Source: Chloroflexota bacterium (GTDB taxonomy: Bacteria > Chloroflexota > Anaerolineae > Anaerolineales > VGOW01). Taken from it: a DNA stretch of 6,392 nt. The notes beneath the pieces were generated by a model. The model was not told the DNA's origin, ran no database searches, and worked only from the letters and a program-made list of their open reading frames with translations. The stretch lies in NCBI GenBank assembly GCA_016215145.1, contig JACRLA010000351.1:1-6392 (forward strand), read 5' to 3'. A program made the translations under genes and the position numbers. Shown piece by piece: positions 1-6,305 of the stretch (positions are counted from its first letter, which is position 1; each line of letters opens with the position of its first letter).

Positions 1-427
1 CCAGAACGCGCAGATGTTGTTTGGGAATCACCCCACGCACAAGCGCCACATCGCACGGCGAATACATCAAGACGTCGGCAGGCGTCACGCTCAACGCTTC
101 AATATGCCTTCCCCACTCCAGCAATAACAGATCAGGCGACTCGTCTTGAATCACTTTTTGCAAATCTATCCACGGCTTGTGCGAGACCAACACCGGCATG
201 TGGACATACACCCGATCATCGTCGGCGAGTCGCTGAAGTTGCTTGCGTAACTCACGCGCCTGCTTCGCGCCCGCGCTCAACGCCTCTTCTTTTTTCAGAG
301 CGACGACGCCCACCAACATCACCTCAGTCGCCAATCTCATTGCCGTCTCGACCACAACCCGCGCCTCACACCCATAAACAATCGGCACGATGGCATGGCG
401 CGGGAAAGGAATGTTTGATCTCTTCAC
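1..427 (-). CDS. Universal-stress-protein-like (UspA fold) protein, partial, C-terminus beyond left edge
   Basis: 142 codons are present from a GTG start at 427-425 to the window edge, with no stop reached. Near the N-terminus, IVPIVYG (residues 13-19) followed by an amphipathic helix (ETAMRLA, 27-33) and a hydrophobic strand (VMLVGVVAL, 36-44) is the opening beta-alpha-beta of a Usp domain. SPDLLLLEWG (97-106) and SPCDVALVRG (123-132) match its last strands, where the family usually has 'APCPVLVVR'. The Gly-rich ATP loop (GxxGxxxxxxxxxG[S/T]) is not recognisable, so this domain may not bind ATP. The domain closes near residue 132 and the frame continues, so a second Usp domain or a longer protein is likely. 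The start is supported by AGGAGGT five bases upstream and by a 4-base overlap (GTGA) with the glycosyltransferase stop, which implies translational coupling. The family call rests on fold-like pattern; the exact role is unknown. Confidence 0.72.
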   Translation of the reverse strand, partial: MKRSNIPFPRHAIVPIVYGCEARVVVETAMRLATEVMLVGVVALKKEEALSAGAKQARELRKQLQRLADDDRVYVHMPVLVSHKPWIDLQKVIQDESPDLLLLEWGRHIEALSVTPADVLMYSPCDVALVRGVIPKQHLRVL

Positions 428-1653
428 AGTTGACCTCCTGCGCCAACCGACACCAACAATGGCGCGATTGACTCCGTATATATTGCATCCCAAGTGAAAC
501 GCCGTTTGGCGCGAATCGAAAAACGATATGCTGCATCGGCTCGCAAGCGCGCGGCAATCAACGCCGCCACCTCATCGGGATGAGCTTCGGGCGAGAAGAG
601 AGAAACGTCGGCGTCACCGAGATCGCGCAAAGGCGGAATGTCGGCGCAGAAGATCAGCAGACGAGTCATCGCCGCCTCGATCAACGGAATGCCAAAACCT
701 TCTTCACGACTCGGCATCAACAGCGCGTCTGCCAATCGAAAGAAGTCGGCGATCACCGCCTCCGGCAGATACTCTGGTGTATGCTCTGCCAAGAAATGCG
801 CCGCGCCGCCTAAGCCGAGCGTATCACGCAAATCAAGCAACGTCTTTTTATACGCGGCGTTTGCCGGATTGTGCGGGCCCTCGGGACCCGTCACCACCAG
901 CATCGCCTTTGAAAATTCACGGCGCAGTGACGCCAAGATATGCAATGCCATTTCGATATTCTTGCGTGGCGTGAGCCGCACGGGCAGCAGTAACAACGGC
1001 ACAGCGTCGTTAAGTCGTAACGCTTTAATCATCTCCGCCGTTTGTGCTTCGAATTTAAAAAGTTGCATCGCCTCTACGCCATTTGGCACTACAGTGATCG
1101 CCTCCGCACTCAAAGGCATCAGCTCTGCCAATTCTCTTCGACGCGATTCGGATACAACGACATGACATACACCCTGCCATGTTGTTCGCAGCAAATCCCA
1201 TGGATATCCTTCGTGCAGTTCCGCCCGATAACGCGCTGTCGTCCACGCCAGATCGTGATGCCACAAAATGTAACGTGAATATCCATTCAACCGGTGCAAC
1301 GCCGCCGTAAGCGCCAAGTTTTTGTGGAGTGAACCCACGTTGTGAAGTATCGCTATATCCACGTCCCTTATTAGCGGATTCAACTCTGCCGCGATGTGAT
1401 CTAGCAGCGTATCGAATCGTCGAGTTACCTCACCCCGATCTAATTCGGCTTTGACAACCAATACATCGGGATGGCGCGAGTCGATGAGTGGCAACAACAC
1501 TAAAGGAATGCGAGCATCCCACGACGACCCTCGTCCCGCGATCACCTGCACCGCGTGTCTCGCCTGCACCATCAACCGCGCCTGGTGCGCCAAAACACTT
1601 TCTACACCGCCCACCACGGGTGGCGCAGAATAATGAAGCAAAGCGATCTTCAA
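424..1653 (-). CDS. Glycosyltransferase family 4 (GT-B fold), 409 aa
   Basis: This is a retaining GT-B enzyme expected to transfer a sugar from a nucleotide-sugar donor to a glycan or lipid acceptor at the inner face of the membrane. The acceptor and sugar cannot be read from sequence. The N-terminal acceptor domain starts MKIALLHYSAPPVVGGVE, with the Gly-Gly turn at residues 15-16 typical of GT4. Then come VVPNGVE (188-194), the donor-domain opening RLTPRKN (226-232, with the usual R and K) and LVVTGPEG (252-259). The EX7E motif E318-GFGIPLI-E326 is intact. The length is normal for the family. There is no signal peptide or membrane segment. The start is TTG at 1653-1651: an in-frame TGA lies two codons upstream and GAGGTG is well spaced. 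It is followed by, and overlaps, the Usp-like gene, so the two are probably co-transcribed. After EX7E the usual 'G.PV.a' segment is replaced by RLLIFCADIPPLRDL, a modest divergence. Isolated GT4 genes outside glycan clusters are common, so substrate assignment stays open. Confidence 0.93.
   Translation of the reverse strand: MKIALLHYSAPPVVGGVESVLAHQARLMVQARHAVQVIAGRGSSWDARIPLVLLPLIDSRHPDVLVVKAELDRGEVTRRFDTLLDHIAAELNPLIRDVDIAILHNVGSLHKNLALTAALHRLNGYSRYILWHHDLAWTTARYRAELHEGYPWDLLRTTWQGVCHVVVSESRRRELAELMPLSAEAITVVPNGVEAMQLFKFEAQTAEMIKALRLNDAVPLLLLPVRLTPRKNIEMALHILASLRREFSKAMLVVTGPEGPHNPANAAYKKTLLDLRDTLGLGGAAHFLAEHTPEYLPEAVIADFFRLADALLMPSREEGFGIPLIEAAMTRLLIFCADIPPLRDLGDADVSLFSPEAHPDEVAALIAARLRADAAYRFSIRAKRRFTWDAIYTESIAPLLVSVGAGGQL
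433..439 (-). promoter_or_regulatory. Shine-Dalgarno of the Usp-like gene, inside the glycosyltransferase 3' end
   Basis: The minus strand reads AGGAGGT CAACT GTG. This near-perfect anti-16S match lies within the codons for the last residues (GGQL) of the upstream glycosyltransferase. It decides the GTG start at 427 and supports translation from the same mRNA. Confidence 0.85.
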
Positions 1654-1657
1654 GAGT

Positions 1658-1663
1658 CACCTC
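1658..1663 (-). promoter_or_regulatory. Shine-Dalgarno fixing the TTG start of the glycosyltransferase
   Basis: The minus strand reads GAGGTGACTCTTG: GAGG lies six bases before TTG. The TGA at 1659-1657 is in frame, so no start further upstream is possible. The TTG gives the canonical GT4 opening strand MKIALLHY. Confidence 0.75.
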
Positions 1664-1676
1664 ATCCCTCAAGAAC

Positions 1677-1710
1677 AAAAAAAGACGGCACAAATTAGCT
1701 TGTGACCGTC
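1677..1710 (-). terminator. Rho-independent terminator between kinase and glycosyltransferase
   Basis: On the minus strand, GACGG-(T bulge)-CACAA pairs with TTGTG-CCGTC around a six-base loop (GCTAAT) and is followed at once by seven T (1683-1677). Stem arms are 1706-1710/1700-1704 and 1689-1693/1684-1688. It ends 13 bases before the glycosyltransferase Shine-Dalgarno. It therefore either ends the kinase transcript or a small RNA, or acts as an attenuator in a glycosyltransferase leader. Confidence 0.85.
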
Positions 1711-1718
1711 TCCGCCAT

Positions 1719-1743
1719 TTCTCGGAATCTATGAAGCCGAGAA
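1719..1743 (-). other. Hairpin in the leader/3' UTR, 7-bp stem
   Basis: TTCTCGG and CCGAGAA pair perfectly around an 11-base loop. The hairpin sits between the putative start of the RNA and the terminator, directly before a possible ATG at 1718. There is no T tract close enough on either strand for it to be a terminator by itself. Confidence 0.5.
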
Positions 1744-1772
1744 CCTTCTATGCAATTTTTTTAACCGCGCTC

Positions 1773-1781
1773 AGTATACCA
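1773..1781 (-). promoter_or_regulatory. Extended -10 promoter just after the kinase stop
   Basis: The minus strand reads TGGTATACT: the TGn extension followed by TATACT (5 of 6 to TATAAT). It lies 12 bases past the kinase TGA. No good -35 is seen at 16-18 bases, as is common for extended -10 promoters. It could drive the candidate RNA and, by readthrough, the glycosyltransferase-Usp pair, for which no other promoter fits between the terminator and the TTG start. Confidence 0.5.
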
Positions 1782-1793
1782 AAAGTCGCTGGC

Positions 1794-3407
1794 TCACGGC
1801 AGCTTCACGCAATTCCCCGTGCCGCTACGCACCTCATGATCCGCCGTGATGACTACCGCGCAAAATTCGGAAGCGGATGCCGGACGATCATAACGCGCCA
1901 CCAGCGGACTCGTGCCGGCGTAATCGTAACCCTGTATCTTCGGATTCATCGTGTTGTAATAAAAACGAATCTTCTGTCCGTTAGCCGAAGGTAGAAAGCC
2001 CGCCGTTTTAAAATCCACTTTCATGATGCTGCCTGAAACTTGAACCGTCACGATCTGCACTTTGTCATCCGCGCTCGCCGTCGTGGCTTTGGCACTATAC
2101 GCCGCTTCGGTCAGCCGCAGTGCCACCGCCGTTGTCGCTCGCAGATCGGGCGTGCTGCTGGGGCGCGTGGGCGCATTAACGCGCGTTTCAGTTGCCCGCA
2201 CAACAAGCGTGTTGGTAGGTTGAATCGTTGCGGTTCGCGTCGGCGGCACCGTCGGAAAATCTATGGTGGCAACAACAGGTTGAGCTGAAACGATCACCGC
2301 CTCAGTTGCCGCAGGCGGATTCAATATGCCCGTCAAGAGGATTCCGCCCACACCCAGCAACGCCAAAAATCCCAACACCAACAAACCCGCCAACGCCCAG
2401 ACCCAAACGGGGATGCCGCCACTTTTTTCTTTTCCCTTTTGCGCCTTCGCCAATTTAGTGGGCGTAACAGGTTTAACAGTTGGCGGTTGAATTTGAGAAT
2501 CAGCTTGAGGGGACTTAGATAAAATGATTCGCCCATCTTGAGTCGCGCCCAAGAACACCGGAGTGTCGCCGCCTTGCGTGGGCAACGGTTTGTTTAAGGC
2601 AACAGTCTCAAGCGCGGAGGCGAATTCCCCTGCGGTTTGGTAACGCGCGCTTGGATCTTTCGCCATCGCTTTGGCGATCAACGTCTCACAATCGGCTGGC
2701 AGATTTGGATCAACCGTTAATATTTTTGGCACGGGTTCAGTGATGTGTTTGACCACCACGCCCATCGGCGTATCACCTTTATACGGCGTTTGCCCGGTGA
2801 GCAACTCAAACAGGATCGCGCCGAGGGCATAGACATCGCTGCGTCCATCCACCACAGCGTCGGAACGCGCCTGTTCGGGACTCATGTAAGACGGCGTGCC
2901 GACGATGGCGCTGCCCGTGAACGAACCACTGCCTTGAGTTAATTTTGCTATTCCAAAATCAGAGAGATACGGATCGTTATTTTGATCGAAGAGAATGTTA
3001 GCCGGTTTAAGATCGCGGTGGATGACGCCTTTGGCGTGAGCGTGATCAAGCGCGGGCGCGAGGCGATTAAAAATGCGCGAGACTTCTTGAAGAGTCAGTG
3101 ACCCTTTTTGTTTAAGATGATCGGCGAGTGAACCGCCGGGCATGAGGCGCATGACAAAATACGGCACGCCGCTCTGCTCGCCAAAATCATAGACGGGGAC
3201 AATCGCCGCGTGTTCGAGCGCGGCAATGGTTTGCGCTTCGCGTTCAAAGCGGGCGCGGAATGATGGGTCGTGTAAAAATTCGCGCGGCAAAACTTTAATC
3301 GCCACGTCGCGTTTGAAGCGCGGGTCGTAGGCGTGATACACCGTCGCCATGCCGCCGCGCCCAAGTTCCGACTTCACTTCGTAACGACCAATCATCGGGG
3401 TTGCCAT
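1794..3407 (-). CDS. PknB-type transmembrane Ser/Thr protein kinase, 537 aa
   Basis: A Hanks-type kinase phosphorylates Ser/Thr on cytoplasmic targets. All catalytic elements are present: glycine loop GRGGMATV (16-23), VAIK lysine K38, helix-C glutamate E57, HRDLKPAN (130-137, catalytic D132), DFG (150-152), GTPSYMSPE (170-178), D191 and R256. Activation-loop Ser/Thr (S160, S162, T164, S166) are available for autophosphorylation. A basic, Pro-rich juxtamembrane stretch (about 300-330) leads to one membrane helix (about 334-361). A Pro/Thr-rich outer linker (365-425) follows, then a compact, probably beta-rich extracellular domain (about 446-537) with two cysteines (C516, C533) that may form a disulfide. 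There are no PASTA repeats, and I do not recognise the outer domain. The start is ATG 3407: an in-frame TAA at 3419-3417 excludes longer forms, M5 is the only near alternative, and no Shine-Dalgarno is present. It is divergent from ppc and shares an 87-base control region with it. Confidence 0.96.
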   Translation of the reverse strand: MATPMIGRYEVKSELGRGGMATVYHAYDPRFKRDVAIKVLPREFLHDPSFRARFEREAQTIAALEHAAIVPVYDFGEQSGVPYFVMRLMPGGSLADHLKQKGSLTLQEVSRIFNRLAPALDHAHAKGVIHRDLKPANILFDQNNDPYLSDFGIAKLTQGSGSFTGSAIVGTPSYMSPEQARSDAVVDGRSDVYALGAILFELLTGQTPYKGDTPMGVVVKHITEPVPKILTVDPNLPADCETLIAKAMAKDPSARYQTAGEFASALETVALNKPLPTQGGDTPVFLGATQDGRIILSKSPQADSQIQPPTVKPVTPTKLAKAQKGKEKSGGIPVWVWALAGLLVLGFLALLGVGGILLTGILNPPAATEAVIVSAQPVVATIDFPTVPPTRTATIQPTNTLVVRATETRVNAPTRPSSTPDLRATTAVALRLTEAAYSAKATTASADDKVQIVTVQVSGSIMKVDFKTAGFLPSANGQKIRFYYNTMNPKIQGYDYAGTSPLVARYDRPASASEFCAVVITADHEVRSGTGNCVKLP

Positions 3408-3415
3408 TGGGGGGG

Positions 3416-3421
3416 ATTATA
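3416..3421 (-). promoter_or_regulatory. -10 box of the kinase gene, leaderless start
   Basis: The minus strand reads TATAAT followed by eight bases (CCCCCCCA) and ATG. Transcription would begin at or within a base or two of the ATG. The absence of a Shine-Dalgarno agrees with leaderless translation. No good -35 was found; that position falls inside the adjacent palindrome. Confidence 0.5.
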
Positions 3422-3430
3422 TAGCAACAA

Positions 3431-3463
3431 AGACACCGAGTGTTTCTCAAACACTCGGTGTCT
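3431..3463. repeat. Perfect 15-bp-arm palindrome between the divergent kinase and ppc genes
   Basis: AGACACCGAGTGTTT (3431-3445) and its exact complement (3449-3463) flank a 3-base centre (CTC). It covers the expected -35 positions of both outward promoters, so it could be a shared operator or a cruciform. On the minus strand the stem is followed by TTTGTTG, a weak terminator-like tail, so a relic or antisense terminator is an alternative. Confidence 0.85.
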
Positions 3464-3482
3464 GGTTATGATGACGATACGA

Positions 3483-3488
3483 TAGAAT
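3483..3488 (+). promoter_or_regulatory. -10-like box of ppc, leaderless start
   Basis: TAGAAT lies six bases before the ppc ATG. There is no Shine-Dalgarno in the upstream stretch. The TAG inside the box is in frame with ppc, so translation cannot start earlier than 3495. A second candidate, TATGAT at 3467-3472, would give a leader of about 15 bases. Confidence 0.4.
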
Positions 3489-3494
3489 ATATCC

Positions 3495-6185
3495 ATGCGA
3501 CGAACTTCTTCCGGCGACGCGCTGAGTCAAAAGATTCACGTTCTGGGCGATCTGCTTGGCGAAACGATTCGGGAACAGGAAGACCCCGCCATCTTTGCGC
3601 GCGTGGAACGGATTCGCGCCCTCGCCAAAGACTGGCGCGCCGCCGCCTCGCCAGACAACCTGCACGCCCTGACTCACATCAGCGATGACGCCGACACTGA
3701 AACGAATCTGCTGACGCTCAAAGCCTTCACCACCTATTTCCATTTAGTGAATCTCGCCGAAGAACATCACCGCGTGCGCGTGCTGCGGGCGCGTGATCGC
3801 GCCGCCGACATTGACCCTGTTGCCGACTCGATTGCCGACGCCGTTTTTGCTTTGCGCGATCACGGTTTGACTCCGCAAGAGGTTCAAGCCTTACTCGATC
3901 AACTCTCGGTTGATTTTGTCTTCACCGCCCACCCCACCGAATCGAAACGGCGCAGCGTGCTAGAAAAATTGCGGGCGATCAGCGCCACACTGCAACGAGT
4001 TGATTCCGAGGACGTCTCGCCGCGCGATCTTGACGAGGCTTACGTTGAACTGCAAACGCAGATCACGTTGTTGTGGCTGACCGACGAAGTGCGGGTGAAG
4101 AAGCCGACGGTGATTGACGAAGTGCGAAACGGTTTATGGTTTTTCTCCGGGACTTTGTTCAACGCAGTGACGGAAACCTATCGCTCGCTGGAAGAGGGGC
4201 TGGCAAGCGCTTATCCCGATCACGTTTTTCGCTTGCCGCCATTTTTAAAATTTGGATCGTGGATCGGCGGTGACCGGGACGGCAACCCGTTTGTGAACAA
4301 TGCAGTGACATCGGCGACACTTGCCCTGCACCGCGAGTTGGCGCGCGAGAATTTAGAGAACGCGGTCATGCGGTTGATGTGGGAGATGAGTCTATCGGTG
4401 CGTTACGAGTCACAGATCGAATCTTTCTTGAACGATCAACGAGAACGTTTCCCGTATTCGCTCAGACAACTGGAAGAGGATCATCCTGATCAACCGTATC
4501 GCCAAGCGTTGGGAGCCATCGTCGCTCATTTAAATGATGATCGAATCTACGCCAATGGTGACGAAGTGCTGCACGATCTGAAACGCATCGAAGACAGTTT
4601 GGCGCGCAGCAAAGCAACTCTGTTAGCCGAAGAACGTTTTGCGCCGTTGATTCATCACACCCAAACTTTTGGCTTGCACACCGCCGCCCTCGACATCCGC
4701 CAACACAGCGGCGAGCATGAAGAGGCGATCACGGAAGTCTTTAGGGCTGGCGGCGTCACCGAAGATTATGCCGCGCTGCCCGAATCGGAAAAAGTTAAAT
4801 TGTTGGCGGCGCAGATCGAGAAAGGTGAAGTCAAGACAAACGCGCAATTCACGTTTTCCGAGAAGACGCTTGAGTTGAACAATCTCTTTAGTTTATTAGA
4901 GCGCGTCCACAATCACGATGCCTCGGCGTTGGGCTATTACATGATCAGCATGGCGCACGCGCCGAGCGATGTGCTGGAAGTGTTATGGCTGATGCGCCGC
5001 GCCGAGTTGTCGCTGGACGTTGCGCCGCTTCTGGAAACGATTGCCGATCTGGAAGAGGCGCCGACGATGTTGGAGTCGTTGTTGAGTGTGAATGTTTACC
5101 GCGATCATTTGCGAACGCGAAACGATCACCAGTTGATTCAACTTGGCTATTCGGACAGCACGAAGGACGGCGGCTATGTGACGGCGAGTTGGGCGCTGTA
5201 TCGCGCGCAGCGCACGCTGACGAAGGTCGCCGAAAAATTTGGCGTGCGCTTAACTTTTTTTCACGGGCGCGGCGGCGCGATTGGGCGCGGCGGCGGACCC
5301 ACCCATCGCGCAATTTTGGGATTGCCGCCGAACACCATGCACGGATCGATCCGACTGACCGAGCAAGGCGAAGTGTTGTTTGATCGATTCGGGCATCCGA
5401 TCATCGCGCAGAGATATTTGGAGCAAGTGGTGGGCGCGGTCTTGCGCGTGGCGGCTGGCACAAGCGCGGGCGTGCAGCCGGAGTGGGAAGCGGCGATGGA
5501 GTTGCTGTCCGAGTCGGCGCATCAAGCATATCGCAAACTTGTGTATGAGACGCCAAACTTTTTGGAATACTTTGGGCAAGCGACTCCGATTGATGTGGTC
5601 ACAGAATTAACAATTGGCTCGCGTCCGTCCAAACGAAGCGCGAGTGGACGATTGGAAGATTTGCGCGCCATCCCTTGGGTCTTTGCCTGGATGCAGAGTC
5701 GTAACACGTTGCCGGGCTGGTACGGACTCGGCAGTGCGATTGCTCGCTACGTGGAACGGATTCCGAATGGTGTTGATCAATTGCGCCTGATGTATCGCGG
5801 CTGGTATTTTTTCCGGGCGATGATGGACAACGCCCAACAAGCATTGGCGAAAGCCGATATGGCGATTGCCAGTTGTTACGCCGATCTCGTCGCGGATCGT
5901 GAATTGCGAGATCGTGTCTTCAACCAGATTCGTGACGAGCATGATCGCACACGCGAGATGTTGCTGTTAGTGAATCGCCAAAAAGTTTTGTTGGGCAACG
6001 AGCCGGTATTGCAACGAGCAATTAAACTCCGCAACCCTTACGTGGATTCGATGAGCTTCATTCAACTCGGTCTGTTACGCAAACTGCGCGCCCTGCCCGC
6101 CGAGAGCGACGAGCGCAAAGAGATCATGGATGCGCTGAGGTTGAGTATTGTGGGCGTGGCGGCGGGGTTGAAGAATACGGGCTGA
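3495..6185 (+). CDS. ppc: Phosphoenolpyruvate carboxylase, 896 aa, full length
   Basis: It catalyses PEP + HCO3- to oxaloacetate + Pi in the cytoplasm, feeding the TCA cycle or CO2 fixation. The length is close to E. coli PEPC (883 aa). Active-site motifs are intact: FTAHPTES with H146 (E. coli H138), GYSDSTKDGG with K557 (K546), FHGRGGAIGRGGGP with R592 and R598 (R581, R587), and GSRPSKR (708-714). Residues that bind aspartate/malate are conserved: R598, K786 (AKAD), R846 (LRNPY) and N894 in the C-terminal GLKNTG, so feedback inhibition is expected. The protein ends with the family's near-invariant Asn-Thr-Gly. The ATG at 3495 is the only possible start: an in-frame TAG lies at 3483 and the next residues match the family's opening (LSQKIHVLGDLLGETIREQ). 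The extreme N-terminus MRRTSSGDAL carries a basic-x-x-Ser stretch unusual for a bacterial PEPC. It stands alone as a transcription unit, divergent from the kinase. Confidence 0.98.
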   Translation: MRRTSSGDALSQKIHVLGDLLGETIREQEDPAIFARVERIRALAKDWRAAASPDNLHALTHISDDADTETNLLTLKAFTTYFHLVNLAEEHHRVRVLRARDRAADIDPVADSIADAVFALRDHGLTPQEVQALLDQLSVDFVFTAHPTESKRRSVLEKLRAISATLQRVDSEDVSPRDLDEAYVELQTQITLLWLTDEVRVKKPTVIDEVRNGLWFFSGTLFNAVTETYRSLEEGLASAYPDHVFRLPPFLKFGSWIGGDRDGNPFVNNAVTSATLALHRELARENLENAVMRLMWEMSLSVRYESQIESFLNDQRERFPYSLRQLEEDHPDQPYRQALGAIVAHLNDDRIYANGDEVLHDLKRIEDSLARSKATLLAEERFAPLIHHTQTFGLHTAALDIRQHSGEHEEAITEVFRAGGVTEDYAALPESEKVKLLAAQIEKGEVKTNAQFTFSEKTLELNNLFSLLERVHNHDASALGYYMISMAHAPSDVLEVLWLMRRAELSLDVAPLLETIADLEEAPTMLESLLSVNVYRDHLRTRNDHQLIQLGYSDSTKDGGYVTASWALYRAQRTLTKVAEKFGVRLTFFHGRGGAIGRGGGPTHRAILGLPPNTMHGSIRLTEQGEVLFDRFGHPIIAQRYLEQVVGAVLRVAAGTSAGVQPEWEAAMELLSESAHQAYRKLVYETPNFLEYFGQATPIDVVTELTIGSRPSKRSASGRLEDLRAIPWVFAWMQSRNTLPGWYGLGSAIARYVERIPNGVDQLRLMYRGWYFFRAMMDNAQQALAKADMAIASCYADLVADRELRDRVFNQIRDEHDRTREMLLLVNRQKVLLGNEPVLQRAIKLRNPYVDSMSFIQLGLLRKLRALPAESDERKEIMDALRLSIVGVAAGLKNTG

Positions 6186-6199
6186 TGCCTCACCCCCTG

Positions 6200-6246
6200 C
6201 CCCCTCTCCTGATAGCAAAGAACAAAGGCGTCATCAGGAGAGGGGG
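6200..6246 (+). terminator. Hairpin after ppc, possible terminator
   Basis: A perfect 14-bp stem (6200-6213 with 6233-6246) surrounds a 19-base loop and begins 14 bases after the ppc stop. The nearest T run (7 T, 6266-6272) is about 20 bases past the stem, so this is not a classic intrinsic terminator. It is nonetheless the best candidate 3' end for ppc mRNA. Confidence 0.4.
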
Positions 6247-6279
6247 TGATTCGTTTTGGTTGAAATTTTTTTCTCCCCT

Positions 6280-6305
6280 CTCCCGAAAATGTTTTTTTTC
6301 GGGAG
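6280..6305. other. Inner hairpin of the repeat, 10-bp stem
   Basis: CTCCCGAAAA pairs with TTTTCGGGAG around a 6-base loop; eight T (6292-6299) fall in the loop and right arm. The T run precedes the G/C part of the right arm, so it is not a plus-strand terminator. Confidence 0.6.

Larger units (their letters stand above)
1677..1767 (-). ncRNA. Candidate small RNA or attenuator leader (about 90 nt)
   Basis: An extended -10 promoter (1781-1773) would start RNA near 1767. The transcript would contain an A-rich single-stranded start, a 7-bp hairpin (1743-1719) and the terminator hairpin with its U7 tail. It has no protein-like ORF except a possible 7-codon peptide (1718-1695). I do not recognise a known riboswitch class: no fluoride, c-di-GMP, TPP, cobalamin or T-box core could be seen by eye. 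A long kinase 3' UTR is the alternative. Confidence 0.4.

Noticed and set aside
638..1165. Open frame of 175 codons on the plus strand
   Set aside because: It lies opposite the glycosyltransferase, whose family motifs are clear. Its translation is Ser/Arg-rich with no recognisable domain, which is typical of an antisense shadow.
1719..1763. Hairpin 1719-1743 plus T7 (1756-1762) as a plus-strand terminator
   Set aside because: The T run starts 12 bases after the stem and no plus-strand gene ends here.
1488..1994. Open frame of 168 codons on the plus strand across the 1654-1793 gap
   Set aside because: It covers the ends of two well-supported minus-strand genes and a terminator. The composition is Arg/Thr/Pro-rich with no motif and no ribosome binding site support.
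3431..3463. Palindrome read as the intrinsic terminator of a gene
   Set aside because: Both neighbouring genes start here and point outward, so neither needs a terminator. The tail TTTGTTG is weak. It is kept as an operator-like or cruciform element, with terminator as an alternative.
4945..5313. Open frames on both strands inside ppc (for example 4945-5313 minus, 4985-5383 plus)
   Set aside because: They overlap the catalytic core of PEPC, which is conserved throughout, and their Arg/Ala-rich translations are frame shadows.
6280..6305. Hairpin with T8 as the ppc terminator
   Set aside because: The T run lies within the loop and right arm, not after the stem.
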